DNA from: a bacterium
Lineage (GTDB): Bacteria; Vulcanimicrobiota; Xenobia; Xenobiales; JADMJV01
Direction of reading: 5' to 3'
Length of the DNA: 64,000 nucleotides
Assembly: GCA_018780265.1 (NCBI GenBank)
Contig: JADMJV010000068.1
Coordinates: 124,001-188,000, forward strand
A program made the translations under genes and the position numbers. This document shows, piece by piece, positions 43,570 to 52,982 of the stretch. The stretch's first letter is position 1. Each line of letters begins with the position of its first letter. Under the pieces are notes generated by a model, which saw nothing but the letters and a program-made list of their open reading frames with translations, did no database searches and had not been told where the DNA came from.

Positions 43570-44703
43570 ATGAATATCCCCTTCAACAAGCCGTATGTCT
43601 CCAATTCCGCGGCCAGTTTGGCCCGGCAGGTGCTCGACTCGGGGCACCTTTCGGGCAACGGGGTCTACAGTCAGAAATGCTGTCAATGGCTGGAGCGCGA
43701 AAGCGGCTGCCAACGAGCTTTCTTGACCCCATCCTGCACAGCCGCGCTCGAAATGAGCGCCCTCCTCTGTGAAATCACGCCCGGACAGGAAGTGCTGTTG
43801 CCCGCTTTTACCTTTGTGTCTACGGCCAACGCCTTTGTAATGATGGGTGCTCGTCCCATTTTTGTTGATGTGTGCCCGGATACCTTGAATTTGTCCCCCG
43901 AGTCGCTGGCGAAAAAAATCACCCCTCAAAGTCGGGTCATCGTACCCGTGCACTACGCTGGTGTCGCCTGTGAAATGACAGCGATTACTGCGCTGGCCGA
44001 AGAGCACCACCTGACGGTAGTCGAAGACAACGCCCACGGCCTTGCCGGCACCTTCGACAAAAAACCGCTGGGAAGCCTGGGAGACCTGGCAACCCTCAGT
44101 TTTCACGAAACAAAAAACTTCTGCTGCGGGGAAGGGGGCGCCTTATTGGTCAACCGGGAGGATTGGGTTGAGCGCGCTCAGATTCTGCAAGACAAGGGCA
44201 CCAACCGGTCAAAATTCATGCTGGGCCAGGTAGACAAATACACTTGGGTAGACAAGGGGTCCAGTTACCTGTTGGGAGAACTGCCCGCTTCACTTTTATT
44301 GAGTTGCTTGCACGAGCGTCAGTCCATCCAGAAACGCCGGCACGAGATCTGGCAAAGGTACTCTCTGGAACTAACCTCCTGGTGCAGCCAAAATGGGATT
44401 CTCCGCCAGGACATTCCGGCCTATGCGGGACACACAGCGCACCTGTTCTATCTTCAGATGCCTGAGCAGCGCTATCAGCTAAAGTTCATTCAGCACCTTC
44501 GTGAACGCGGAATCACAGCCACTTTTCACTACCAGGCCCTCAACGAGTGTCCCATGGGCATCCAATTGGGTGGCATTGCTGGCTCGTGCCCCGTAGCCGA
44601 GCGAGCGGCGCGAACCATCGTTCGTCTGCCCCTTTATGCTCAGATGACCGATCTGGAACAAGACTACATCTTGGATGCAATCACTGGCTTCCATTTCGAC
44701 TGA
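43570..44703 (+). CDS. wecE: dTDP-4-amino-4,6-dideoxygalactose transaminase
   Basis: This DegT-family aminotransferase of 377 residues is close to WecE/RffA, which converts dTDP-4-keto-6-deoxyglucose to dTDP-Fuc4N. The PLP lysine is K182 in SFHETKNF (K181 in E. coli WecE); INIPFNKP, SGHLSGNGVYSQKC, LLTPSCTAALEMSALL and DKGTNRSKFMLGQVDKYTW are family text. RfbA and RfbB upstream supply the substrate. The start is ATG 43570. The gene stands alone on the plus strand and its end overlaps the GT4 fragment at 44681 by 23 bases. Confidence 0.94.
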   Translation: MNIPFNKPYVSNSAASLARQVLDSGHLSGNGVYSQKCCQWLERESGCQRAFLTPSCTAALEMSALLCEITPGQEVLLPAFTFVSTANAFVMMGARPIFVDVCPDTLNLSPESLAKKITPQSRVIVPVHYAGVACEMTAITALAEEHHLTVVEDNAHGLAGTFDKKPLGSLGDLATLSFHETKNFCCGEGGALLVNREDWVERAQILQDKGTNRSKFMLGQVDKYTWVDKGSSYLLGELPASLLLSCLHERQSIQKRRHEIWQRYSLELTSWCSQNGILRQDIPAYAGHTAHLFYLQMPEQRYQLKFIQHLRERGITATFHYQALNECPMGIQLGGIAGSCPVAERAARTIVRLPLYAQMTDLEQDYILDAITGFHFD

Positions 44704-45424
44704 CGGGTATTCGCTCGAGAGAGTAATCCCAGACTTTTTGGGCCGCCTCACCCCAGTCAAAAGCGCAGGCCCACTTTCGCCCCTCCTCGCCCATTTGGCG
44801 GCGCAAATCAGGGGCAGACAAGAGGTCGTCCAGACGCTCAAAAAGTTCATCGTCGGTGCCAATCAAATAACCGTTGACACCATCGTGCACGCTGTCCGGT
44901 ATACCCCCTGTATTGCCACCCACAATAGGTATGGCGCAGGCAGCAGCTTCGAGAAAAACAATCCCGAAGCCCTCCACGTCCCCGTCTGATGTAACGATAC
45001 TGGGATGCACAAACACTGTAGATTCCTGGAAAAGGGCCGGCAGATTATCGTCGTCGACTCGACCCAAAAAGTGCACCCGACCTTGCAGACCCAGAGCGTC
45101 CACTTTGTTGCGCAGAGTTGCCTGATAAGGGCCCACGCCAGCGATAGCATACTGAAGTGTCGTAAACCTTTCTAATAAACGAGGCATCGTAGCGATGACC
45201 CGATCGTGACCTTTGCGCTCCATCAGGCGCCCCACAGTCAGTAGTGTGAGTCCTGGGGGAATTCCAAATCGTTGCAACACCCCGCGCCCCGGACCAGGCT
45301 GATAGCGCTGAGTGTCCACGGCTGGATGCACCAGCAAGGCCGGCTTTCGATAGCCAAAGCTGGCGTGCAGGCCTTCCGTGAAGCGACTGATGGTGGTCAC
45401 CCCGTCAGCTTCTTTCAAAATCAT
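44681..45424 (-). pseudogene. GT4 glycosyltransferase, C-terminal part (split)
   Basis: This is the donor-domain half of a GT4 enzyme, 247 residues: LLTVGRLMERKGHDRVIATM, VHFLGRVDDDNLPALF and the EGFGIVFLEAAACAIPIVGG block with both glutamates. An in-frame TAA at 45425-45427 ends the N-terminal half exactly before this ATG, with the same reading frame on either side. Joined, they give 389-390 residues, a normal GT4 length, with no extra sequence. It may be a nonsense mutation, readthrough, or a two-chain enzyme made by stop-start reinitiation on TAAATG. Confidence 0.7.
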
Positions 45425-45853
45425 TTAGACCAGGCTCCGAAGAAAGGGGATGCGCTTTGCCAACATTAGTTCCTCAGCATAAGTATGCACGAAGTATGGA
45501 ATGCCCAGCATGCGCTTAAGCAGGGGACCCATGAAACCGTTCTCAAAGACGTGGCCGAAGTGGACCAGGTCGGGGCGCTCTTCACGGCACTCCGCCAGCA
45601 AGGTCAAAGCTTGATTGGCCCATAACCAGGGCATGCGAATCTTAGGGATATCTGGATAGGCGCAGCGCAAAATTCGGCATGCCTGCCGCGCATCGTAGAC
45701 TGCGTCTCCGGCCACCCGAGGCGCGATGACCCTTAACTGCTCAGGAGGCCAGCACCGACACCAATGTGTCCACACCACTGAAGTGCCGCCAGCGTGGGGC
45801 GCAAATTTGCTGGTCACCACCAGCACCTTCGGCGAGATGGGAGAGCCTGGCAT
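45425..45853 (-). pseudogene. GT4 glycosyltransferase, N-terminal part (split)
   Basis: This is the acceptor-domain half of a GT4 enzyme, 142 residues: VLVVTSKFAPHAGGTSVVW, RPDLVHFGHVFENGFMGPLL and MLGIPYFVHTYAEELMLAKR. It ends at TAA 45425, directly before the ATG of the C-terminal half. The start ATG 45853 follows TAGGAG. Catalysis requires both domains in one active site, so as separate chains it would work only by association. The PIG-L gene lies 6 bp upstream. Confidence 0.7.
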
Positions 45854-45859
45854 CAACTC

Positions 45860-46576
45860 CTACAACAGCAGGCGAAGTGCCTGATAGGCCTCCGCTGCCT
45901 CTACTCCAACCTCTTTTCCTCGTAGTAAAGCCAGGGTACGGATATTGTCAGGACTGTTCTGGTGCAGCCCGGCCCGAGCCTGCGATTGATACAGCAAATA
46001 GCTGTCGATCTTCGTTTCGAGTTGCTGGGTAATATCTATGTATACATTAGGAATGAAGCGCTCGTGAGGCAAGCACCACGAGTTGGGAGGATACTCGTAC
46101 AACCAAACCGCCGGAGGCACTGCCAGCGCGCGGGGGTCGTGGGGTCTGCAGGCCGTGATGCCAGCCCGACAAACGGCCTCATGATCTTGATTGTAACTGG
46201 GGGCAGGTAGCAAGACCAGATGCGGCTTTACGTTCTGAATCGAAAGTCGGGCTTCTCGCTCCAAGACGGCCACCAAATCACGCCGGGGTATCGAATCCAG
46301 GCGCATATGCCGGTGTTCGTCGGTCATCACCACTTCAGCATCGGTGGCTCCCAAGAACCGACGAACGCTCTCAACCTCATCAACCCTCTCGGAACCGGTC
46401 CTTTTCTCGCCACCGTCGCCCACGCGAACCAGATCCCCGACAGAAACAACCAGGATATAGACTTCGGCACCCTGACCGCGAGCTTTGGCAATCAGTCCCC
46501 CGCAGCCGATCGCCTCATCGTCGGCATGGGGGGCCACCACAAGCACGCGTCGGCCCGCAAAAGCGTTGTCAATCAT
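45860..46576 (-). CDS. PIG-L family deacetylase
   Basis: This is a zinc-dependent LmbE/PIG-L de-N-acetylase of 238 residues. The metal motif is VVAPHADDEAIGCGG near the start; the second ligand motif is NQDHEAVCRAG. In polysaccharide loci such enzymes remove acetyl from GlcNAc-type residues or lipid-linked intermediates. ATG 46576 overlaps the upstream GT4 stop as ATGA, and the broken GT4 follows 6 bp later, so the genes form one operon. Confidence 0.9.
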   Translation of the reverse strand: MIDNAFAGRRVLVVAPHADDEAIGCGGLIAKARGQGAEVYILVVSVGDLVRVGDGGEKRTGSERVDEVESVRRFLGATDAEVVMTDEHRHMRLDSIPRRDLVAVLEREARLSIQNVKPHLVLLPAPSYNQDHEAVCRAGITACRPHDPRALAVPPAVWLYEYPPNSWCLPHERFIPNVYIDITQQLETKIDSYLLYQSQARAGLHQNSPDNIRTLALLRGKEVGVEAAEAYQALRLLL

Positions 46577-47721
46577 AGCTTCTTCTTCTCCTCCAGAACA
46601 TTCTGAAATGCATCCAACATCAGCGAAGCCAGGTGAGTCCATGTAAATTCTCTCAGTGCCCGCTGGCGAGCCTGACTTCCCAGTTGATTGCGGTAGTCGG
46701 CATCATCCAGCAGTCGAATCACCGCTGCAGCAATTTGTTCGGCAGAATTCGGGTCTACCAACAGCCCGCTCACTTCATGTTCCACAGCATCCGGGACTCC
46801 TCCCGAATCGCCCGCTACCGAAGGAACCCCGATAGCAGCGGCCTCTAAGAAGGTCAATCCAAATCCCTCAACCAGATCCAATCGGCCAGGAATCTCTCGG
46901 CTGGCCATGACAAAGACAGTAGCATTTTGATAAGCACTCTGCAGTTCGGGCCAACTGACCGCCCCGCGATAATCCACCTTATCGGACACACCAAGCTCGG
47001 TGGCCTTCTGGCGAAGCCGTTCCCAATTGTTGGCGTCCGGCCCCACCATCACGTAGCGTAGGGCCGGATGCCGGGCCAAAATCTGGGGGAGTGCCTCTAT
47101 CACCCGGGCGTGCCCCTTGTGCGCGTCAAGTCGGGCCACGGTCAGCAAAATCGGAGACGAGGCCAGGTGGGGCAGGTCAAACCAGGCACTGCCTACGCCT
47201 CCGCGCACAATCTGAATCTTCGCCGCTGACGCCCCCAACTCGAGAATCTTCTCGCGGGTATAGCGGCTGAGTGCAAAAATCACCTGGCACTTTGCAAATA
47301 CGCGCCTTCTCCAGGGCCCCATGGCTGCTTTTAGCCTTAGCTTCCAATCGGCCTGACTTATGAAAATCTCGGACCCGTAAGTGCTCACAGTCTGAACGAC
47401 CGACTTCGGCGCGCAGTAACTAACCACCACTGCAGCCGGATACCACAGGGCCGACCAGACGACATCGGGACGAAATCGACGAATTTGCCACCAAACGACA
47501 GGGGCGATCTGAAGTTCTCGCCAAGGAAAACGACCTGAAAAGCGGACCGTGACGAAAGGTTGAAGGGCGTCAAACGCCCTGGCCGCCTGAAAATCCTCGC
47601 AACAGGCAAGCACCAAAACCTCGTGACCAGCATCGTGGAACTCCCGAGCCTTGGCATGCGAAAGCACCGAAATACCTCCCTTCATCGGGGGGTAGTCAGT
47701 CGATACGATGAGAATTTTCAC
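46573..47721 (-). CDS. Glycosyltransferase family 4
   Basis: This is a GT4 enzyme of 382 residues. The opening VKILIVSTDYPPMKGGISV is typical; RFRPDVVWSALWYPA and AKCQVIFALSRYTREKILELG belong to the acceptor domain, ILLTVARLDAHKGHARVIEAL and EGFGLTFLEAAAIGVPSVAG to the donor domain with the family glutamates. I prefer GTG 47721; TTG 47742 extends the frame. The stop overlaps the PIG-L ATG. Confidence 0.9.
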   Translation of the reverse strand: MKILIVSTDYPPMKGGISVLSHAKAREFHDAGHEVLVLACCEDFQAARAFDALQPFVTVRFSGRFPWRELQIAPVVWWQIRRFRPDVVWSALWYPAAVVVSYCAPKSVVQTVSTYGSEIFISQADWKLRLKAAMGPWRRRVFAKCQVIFALSRYTREKILELGASAAKIQIVRGGVGSAWFDLPHLASSPILLTVARLDAHKGHARVIEALPQILARHPALRYVMVGPDANNWERLRQKATELGVSDKVDYRGAVSWPELQSAYQNATVFVMASREIPGRLDLVEGFGLTFLEAAAIGVPSVAGDSGGVPDAVEHEVSGLLVDPNSAEQIAAAVIRLLDDADYRNQLGSQARQRALREFTWTHLASLMLDAFQNVLEEKKKL

Positions 47722-47748
47722 GGCGTTGGCCTTGCGACGCAAGGGAGA

Positions 47749-48639
47749 TCACTCCTCCACTGGCGGTCCATCCACAAGGATCTTCTTGAACAGACTTGCG
47801 AAAATCGGAAGGTAAAAACGGGTAACCTGCCAGGGTATCCATAGGGGCGGGCAATGCCTGAGCCAAAATCGGAGTCTGGTGGGTATGTTCGCGTGAGACC
47901 GACGAGAGAACAGCAGATCCCTGGCCCGTCTTAAACTCACAGGTCCAGGCTTGAGGACGACCCCCGTTATGGACGTTTCATTAAATAGCAGTGACTTAGG
48001 GCAGACCAATACAGGAAAACCTTTCTTTCGGGCGCGCATCGAGAAGTCGGTGTCTCCGAAATACTGCGGAAAATGGCGGGTGTCCATCCCTCCCGTGGCG
48101 GCAATGGCGGCCCCCGGAATCAGAGTGCCCATTCCGGGCAACCAGTCAACCGCCTTGACCTCATGGGAGCCGGGTTGGTAGCGTTGACCGTTGCCCAGCA
48201 TATAGATGCCTCGACCCGACCACTGGGCTCCACCGCCGACACACCAGATCTGGTCACGATTCTCGAGGGCCAATATCTGCGAGCCAATGATTGCCGCAGG
48301 CTGTTGTCGAGACACTTCCATTAACGACGCCAGGGCCATTGGGTCTGGCAATACATCGTCGTTGAGCAGGAAAAAATGCGAGGCTCCACGCGCCTCGGCG
48401 GCTCGGATGCCTGCATTGATCGCTCCCGACCACCACAGATTGCCATCGCCCTCCACGCAAAGCACGTCAGGAAAATGGTCCCTGACCGCCTGCTGGCTGC
48501 CATCGGTGCAGCCGTCAAAGACAACCACAACAAGACTGGGTATATCGACCATCTGACGGACAGACTCCAGGCACCGGAGCAACGTAGTCCGTCGATTGTG
48601 AGTGGGAACAATAACCCCAACGTACTCGGAAGATTGCAC
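47749..48639 (-). CDS. Glycosyltransferase family 2
   Basis: This is a GT2 enzyme of 296 residues, rhamnosyltransferase-like. VGVIVPTHNRRTTLLRCLES opens it, FFLLNDDVLPDPMAL is the metal site, and PQYFGDTDFSMRARKKGF contains the catalytic acid. WWSGAINAGIRAAEARG is a hallmark of this subgroup. GTG 48639 follows TTAGGGAG. It leads the minus-strand operon 48639-44681 and is divergent from a Wzz-like gene. Confidence 0.9.
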   Translation of the reverse strand: MQSSEYVGVIVPTHNRRTTLLRCLESVRQMVDIPSLVVVVFDGCTDGSQQAVRDHFPDVLCVEGDGNLWWSGAINAGIRAAEARGASHFFLLNDDVLPDPMALASLMEVSRQQPAAIIGSQILALENRDQIWCVGGGAQWSGRGIYMLGNGQRYQPGSHEVKAVDWLPGMGTLIPGAAIAATGGMDTRHFPQYFGDTDFSMRARKKGFPVLVCPKSLLFNETSITGVVLKPGPVSLRRARDLLFSRRSHANIPTRLRFWLRHCPPLWIPWQVTRFYLPIFASLFKKILVDGPPVEE

Positions 48640-48762
48640 GGATTGACTCCCTAACAGGTTTTGAGGCAGCTAGCTTTGCCTCGCTGCTGTCTGCCCCTGC
48701 GCATGGTTAGACGAGTTGGCAAGGGAACTCAAGTTCGCTATACTGTCTGCCTCTTGTCCAAA

Positions 48763-49656
48763 ATGCTTTACCAACTGACTCGACCCCACTACGGACTGCT
48801 TGCAGGCTGCTTGCTGGGCCTATTGTGGGTCGGCTCGAGCAAACGACTGGTTCAGGCTCAAGCGACCCTCTTTTTCCCGCCTCCGTTAGTTTTGTCGACA
48901 TCATCGGCCCCGGCCAATGCACAACAAGGGTCCAAAACTGAACCAACCGCCTGGGCCGAATCCATGCTCTTAAGCAAAGATGCGGCGGACGCGGTATGCA
49001 AGAGAATCGAGCGTTCCCAGGCGGAGAACAAAGACCAGGCGCTTCGTTCGGCTTGCCTGCTGTCCGAAGGGCGACGCGTGTCAGTCGCTACTTTACCCAA
49101 CTCTTGTGTCCGCCTCAAAGTCTGGGCCGATGATCCCGCCATCGCGATATCACTAACCGAGGGGCTATTGGCATACCTCAACTTCAAGGCCAAGATTCCA
49201 TTAGAAGATCCGGATAGGGATCGACTGTCCACCGCCGAGAAATTGTTACGCAGCCAGGAGCGATCGCTTGCGAATCTGCTTTGGGAACGACTGGCCTTCG
49301 ATTCCGTCAAGACTTCAACGCCCGGTCAGTCGTTGGAGTTGGACTTGATGGACTACCAATGTTTGGTTACACAATACCGACAGTTTATGCATGATAGTTT
49401 CTTCCGTGAAACCCATCAAGCTGCTGGAGGTCCGAGTTTCTCAGTAGTCGAGCCGCCCTTCGTCGTCTGTACTCCCAGTCCGTGGTGGCGAGGGGCACTC
49501 CTTGGGGGATTATTCGGACTACTCGCCAGCGCCATCCTACAATGGACGCAGCCGGGCAATCGACAAAAAAATGTTCGCTGGCGCTCCCAGGAGGGCGCCC
49601 CACTTAAGAGAACCGGTCCGGCCGACTTCAATCGGCAGAGGACGAAGAATGGCTGA
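48763..49656 (+). CDS. Wzz-like membrane protein (short, divergent)
   Basis: This is a probable polysaccharide co-polymerase of about 297 residues with the Wzz layout: TM1 near YGLLAGCLLGLLWVG, a periplasmic charged helix region (STAEKLLRSQERSLANLLWE), the VVEPPFVVCTPSPWWRG motif and TM2 ALLGGLFGLLASAIL. The cytoplasmic tail is basic. No clear Wzz family profile match is visible, so it is called by architecture. ATG 48763 is preferred; ATG 48703 and TTG 48661 are in frame. The next gene starts 8 bases before its stop. Confidence 0.6.
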   Translation: MLYQLTRPHYGLLAGCLLGLLWVGSSKRLVQAQATLFFPPPLVLSTSSAPANAQQGSKTEPTAWAESMLLSKDAADAVCKRIERSQAENKDQALRSACLLSEGRRVSVATLPNSCVRLKVWADDPAIAISLTEGLLAYLNFKAKIPLEDPDRDRLSTAEKLLRSQERSLANLLWERLAFDSVKTSTPGQSLELDLMDYQCLVTQYRQFMHDSFFRETHQAAGGPSFSVVEPPFVVCTPSPWWRGALLGGLFGLLASAILQWTQPGNRQKNVRWRSQEGAPLKRTGPADFNRQRTKNG

Positions 49657-50764
49657 CGACGCCGAGTTTTATACCCCCCCAGCTCGACGCCGTGGACGAA
49701 ACCCACTTGGCGGCTTATTGCTGGGCGCAATGGTTGGCGCCGCAGCCACTTTTGCATTTCCCAGCCAATATGTTGCCGAAGTATCCCTGATCTTTCCATC
49801 GATCAATTCCAATGTTCTTAAACAAGTCACGAAGGCACTCAAGCTTGATGCTGCGGGTGTCGAGTGGAGCAAGTCAGTGGCTACCAGCGATGCCCAGATG
49901 GTAGAAGCCGCCTCTCTGGTTTTCAAGAGTCGCGCGGCTATTACCAGCAGCCTGCGGGGAGCCAAGGTGGTTCTCCCACCCACCCTGGTGGCTCTGCAAG
50001 GGGACCCCATTGAGTCGTTTAGAAATAACAACGTTCAAGTCGAAACACTGGACGGCACATCAATTAAACTGGAAGTGTTGTACTCTCGAGTTGAGACTGC
50101 ACGAGCCCTGTGCCAAGGCTTGCTAGACTACTACACCACCTTTGTGCACGAGCATCGGCTGACCAATACGGCCCGAACTCGCCAGCAGTTGGAAGAAAAA
50201 TTGGTCCGCGTAGATAAACGCTTGGGCACCCTGGAGAAAAAACTATTGGAAGCCTCCGGCGGCCGCTTCCGGGTCCTTGGAGACTCCACCATAAGGCCGG
50301 ATCCTAAGATCATGAAAGAACTCTGGAAACAGCGAATCCTCGAAAGTGGATCCAGCGGCCGGGTCCTGGATGAGATGCGCAAAATACGTAAGGAAGCGGC
50401 CCAGGACAACAAAGACAATCCAGATCCCGAAGAATTGGGCGATGATTGGCGCAGTCGCTGGGGCTCCACAACCCTCGAAGACACTACCGACCGCGAAGGC
50501 TCTCTGCCCCGAAATGCGAGGCGCAGCGATATGCCATCGCGCCTCGAGCTTGAACGCGTCTACGAAGAAACCTTGCTTCTATACCACGCCGGACTGCTCC
50601 AATACGACTTTCTCAGCATGTGGGAAAGTCTGGAAAATTTTGACTTTGAAATTGTCGACCCGGTGACCGTCCACCAACAAGCCGCGACGACTCGAATGGT
50701 GTACCTCTCCTTGCTCGGCGCCTTGCTGGGAACTCTCGCGTCCCTGCTCTGGCGAAGACCGTGA
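49649..50764 (+). CDS. Wzz-like chain-length determinant protein
   Basis: This Wzz-type co-polymerase has 371 residues: TM1 near GLLLGAMVGAAATFAF, periplasmic coiled coil (LEEKLVRVDKRLGTLEKKLL), charged middle (KIRKEAAQDNKDNPDPEEL), FDFEIVDPVTVHQQA as the proline motif and TM2 VYLSLLGALLGTLASLL. The N-terminal sequence is basic (PARRRGRN). It overlaps its upstream paralogue-like neighbour, and wza starts 37 bp after it, so the three make one export operon. The family assignment is by architecture and residual motifs. Confidence 0.7.
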   Translation: MADDAEFYTPPARRRGRNPLGGLLLGAMVGAAATFAFPSQYVAEVSLIFPSINSNVLKQVTKALKLDAAGVEWSKSVATSDAQMVEAASLVFKSRAAITSSLRGAKVVLPPTLVALQGDPIESFRNNNVQVETLDGTSIKLEVLYSRVETARALCQGLLDYYTTFVHEHRLTNTARTRQQLEEKLVRVDKRLGTLEKKLLEASGGRFRVLGDSTIRPDPKIMKELWKQRILESGSSGRVLDEMRKIRKEAAQDNKDNPDPEELGDDWRSRWGSTTLEDTTDREGSLPRNARRSDMPSRLELERVYEETLLLYHAGLLQYDFLSMWESLENFDFEIVDPVTVHQQAATTRMVYLSLLGALLGTLASLLWRRP

Positions 50765-50801
50765 CCCAGGATCTTTAGACCGTCACCAGAAAAGCGTACT
50801 G

Positions 50802-51965
50802 ATGCATAAAACGAGCTTGTCCTTACACCTGTCGGCCCTGATCCTGTGGGGCTGCATGTCTTCCCCCCTTGTGGCCGCTCCTGCCGGTGATGATATGCGA
50901 CGGGCCAGCGTGCCGCCCAACTATCTGCTCCAACCAGGCGACAAGCTGGAAATTCAAATTGATTCCCTGGCCGAAACTGAGAAAATCTATCAAATTCGAG
51001 CCGATGGCTCCATCAATCATCCGGTTGCGGGCGAAATCAAGGCCGCTGGCAAGCCCCTCAAAGAAGTCGAAAAAGTCTTGCGCACGAGACTTGAGTACTG
51101 CCTGAAAAAGCCCAGTTTTCGGCTCGGGATTTTCTCAGTCGCCGAGATCGAAGCGTCGGTTCTGGGCGAAGTGAAATCCCAAGGCAAATTCCGAGTCAAT
51201 GCAGGCGCCTCGGTTCTAGACCTTCTGGCCCTGGCTGGCGGCCCTAGCAACAAAGCCGACCTGGAGACGGTGGTCTTGGTCCGCGACGATAAAGAAATTC
51301 CGCTCAACATCGCCCCGGGAAACACCAAGGAACTTTCCAAGATGAAATTGGTCAACGGCGACATGTTGATGCTGAGTGCCGGCAAACGGATCAGCGTGAC
51401 GGGCGAAGTTCGTGAACCTGGCACCTTTGCTGTCTCTTTCAAATCCAAAGATCCCGTGGAAGACGCACTCAAGGCAGCCGGTGGCACTAAGGAAACCGCA
51501 GCCTTAAACCGAGTGGTGCTGACCCGCCCCTCCATGCGCAAACCCGTCTTCATCGATCTGAATGTTCGAGATGAAAACAACCATGTGAAATTGCCCATGC
51601 AGCTAGAAGACGGTGACATCATTGGCGTACAACCTTGCCGCTGCGTCGTGATCGGTGGCGTAGACAAGCAGGGACAGGTCATCCTGACCGGCAATGAAAC
51701 CCTCTTCGACATCGTTTCGTCTAGCGGCACGACCCGAGGAAAACTCAGTGAAGTAGTGGTGATTCGGGCTGCCGACGTGGAGTCGGGCACCGACAAACGC
51801 GAAACCTACAATCTAGAAGAAGCTTTCACTGACGCCAAAGCAATTCCCAAAGTCAGCATCTATGACGGAGACGTGGTTTATGTCCCTCCCAAAGAAGAAG
51901 CAGGCGTCGGGGCCATGGGACTGATGAATTTATTGTTTATGGCCCGCAGCTTCTTTGCTTTCTAG
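50802..51965 (+). CDS. Wza-like polysaccharide export protein
   Basis: This outer-membrane auxiliary protein of 387 residues has an N-terminal signal (LSLHLSALILWGC; not a good lipobox). The Poly_export domain is YLLQPGDKLEIQIDSLAETE, followed by SLBB domains: VAEIEASVLGEVKSQGKF, ISVTGEVREPGTF and CVVIGGVDKQGQVIL. The hydrophobic C-terminal end (GLMNLLFMARSFFAF) may help form the pore. The start is ATG 50802. It should carry the finished polymer across the outer membrane with the Wzz-like proteins just upstream. The end overlaps the convergent uxs gene by 36 bases. Confidence 0.92.
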   Translation: MHKTSLSLHLSALILWGCMSSPLVAAPAGDDMRRASVPPNYLLQPGDKLEIQIDSLAETEKIYQIRADGSINHPVAGEIKAAGKPLKEVEKVLRTRLEYCLKKPSFRLGIFSVAEIEASVLGEVKSQGKFRVNAGASVLDLLALAGGPSNKADLETVVLVRDDKEIPLNIAPGNTKELSKMKLVNGDMLMLSAGKRISVTGEVREPGTFAVSFKSKDPVEDALKAAGGTKETAALNRVVLTRPSMRKPVFIDLNVRDENNHVKLPMQLEDGDIIGVQPCRCVVIGGVDKQGQVILTGNETLFDIVSSSGTTRGKLSEVVVIRAADVESGTDKRETYNLEEAFTDAKAIPKVSIYDGDVVYVPPKEEAGVGAMGLMNLLFMARSFFAF

Positions 51966-52877
51966 AGTTTGCTTAAAGTAGTCTCGAGTTTGGGATAAAC
52001 CGACCTCGGGCGTCACGCTCGGCTGCCAGCCAAGCCACGTCTTGGCGCGAGAAATGTCTGGGCAACGCTGAAGCGGATCGTCTTGCGGCAAAGGATGATA
52101 ACTGATCGTTGACGGACTTCCGCACAATCGGATAGCCAACTCTCCGATTTGCTTGACGGTCATTTCACAAGGGTTACCCAGATTGACCGGATGCTCAAGA
52201 TTTGAGCCTGGCGCAGCCATTAGCGCCAGCAAACCCGCCACCAGATCGTCGACATAGCATAGTGACCTGGTTTGAGAACCATCCCCATATATCGTAATCG
52301 GTAGTCCCCTCAACGCTTGCACCAAAAAGTTGCTAACCACTCGGCCATCGTCAGGGGCCATGCGGGGGCCGTAAGTATTGAAAATCCTGGCAATGCGCAC
52401 TCGCACGCCTTGCTGAGCATAGCTGTAGCAGAGGGCTTCTGCAACCCGCTTACCCTCATCGTAACAACTGCGAGGTCCAAATGAGTTTACGTTTCCCCAA
52501 TAGGTCTCCGGCTGAGGTGACACGTTAGGATCTCCGTAGACCTCTGAAGTCGAAGAGAACAGCAATGATGCCCCATGCCTCTTGGCTAACTCCAGCATAT
52601 TGGTCGTGCCCACATAATTCGTGCGCAGAGTCTGCAGCGGGTCCTTCTGGTACTTTTCAGGCGACGCCGCGCAGGCCAAATGAAAGATCTGGTCTACCGG
52701 CTCATCCCAGGCAAAGTTTACGTCTGCCTGGACGAGCCTGGCCTGCTCCGGCACATTGTGCTTGAATCCTGTCGATAAGTCGTCAAGAACCGTGACCTGA
52801 TGGCCAGTTGCCAGCAACCGTAAAACGAGATTAGAGCCAACAAACCCGGCCCCACCGGTAACCAATATGCGTGCCAT
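51930..52877 (-). CDS. uxs: UDP-glucuronate decarboxylase
   Basis: It converts UDP-glucuronate to UDP-xylose. The protein is a 315-residue SDR: ILVTGGAGFVGSNLVLRLL at the NAD site, FSSTSEVYGDP and SCYDEGKRVAEAL, where YxxxK is the UXS form YDEGK, and ARIFNTYGPRMAPDDGRVV, a UXS hallmark. The start is ATG 52877; a longer frame to 52964 runs into the ugd promoter region. With ugd on the opposite strand, 105 bp away, it completes the route to UDP-xylose. Confidence 0.93.
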   Translation of the reverse strand: MARILVTGGAGFVGSNLVLRLLATGHQVTVLDDLSTGFKHNVPEQARLVQADVNFAWDEPVDQIFHLACAASPEKYQKDPLQTLRTNYVGTTNMLELAKRHGASLLFSSTSEVYGDPNVSPQPETYWGNVNSFGPRSCYDEGKRVAEALCYSYAQQGVRVRIARIFNTYGPRMAPDDGRVVSNFLVQALRGLPITIYGDGSQTRSLCYVDDLVAGLLALMAAPGSNLEHPVNLGNPCEMTVKQIGELAIRLCGSPSTISYHPLPQDDPLQRCPDISRAKTWLGWQPSVTPEVGLSQTRDYFKQTLESKEAAGHKQ

Positions 52878-52982
52878 GGCCAGCCCATTCCAATTTGAGC
52901 GGCCCTTACCTTCTCCAGAGCAGGATTCTGCGCCGATGTCCCGCAAAATCGCTGTCCTGAACACAATTGCGAGGACACTGCT

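Noticed and set aside
51017..51796. Minus-strand frame of 259 codons opposite the Wza gene
   Set aside because: It is a shadow frame: Ser/Thr/Arg-rich translation without motifs, fully inside a strongly supported gene.
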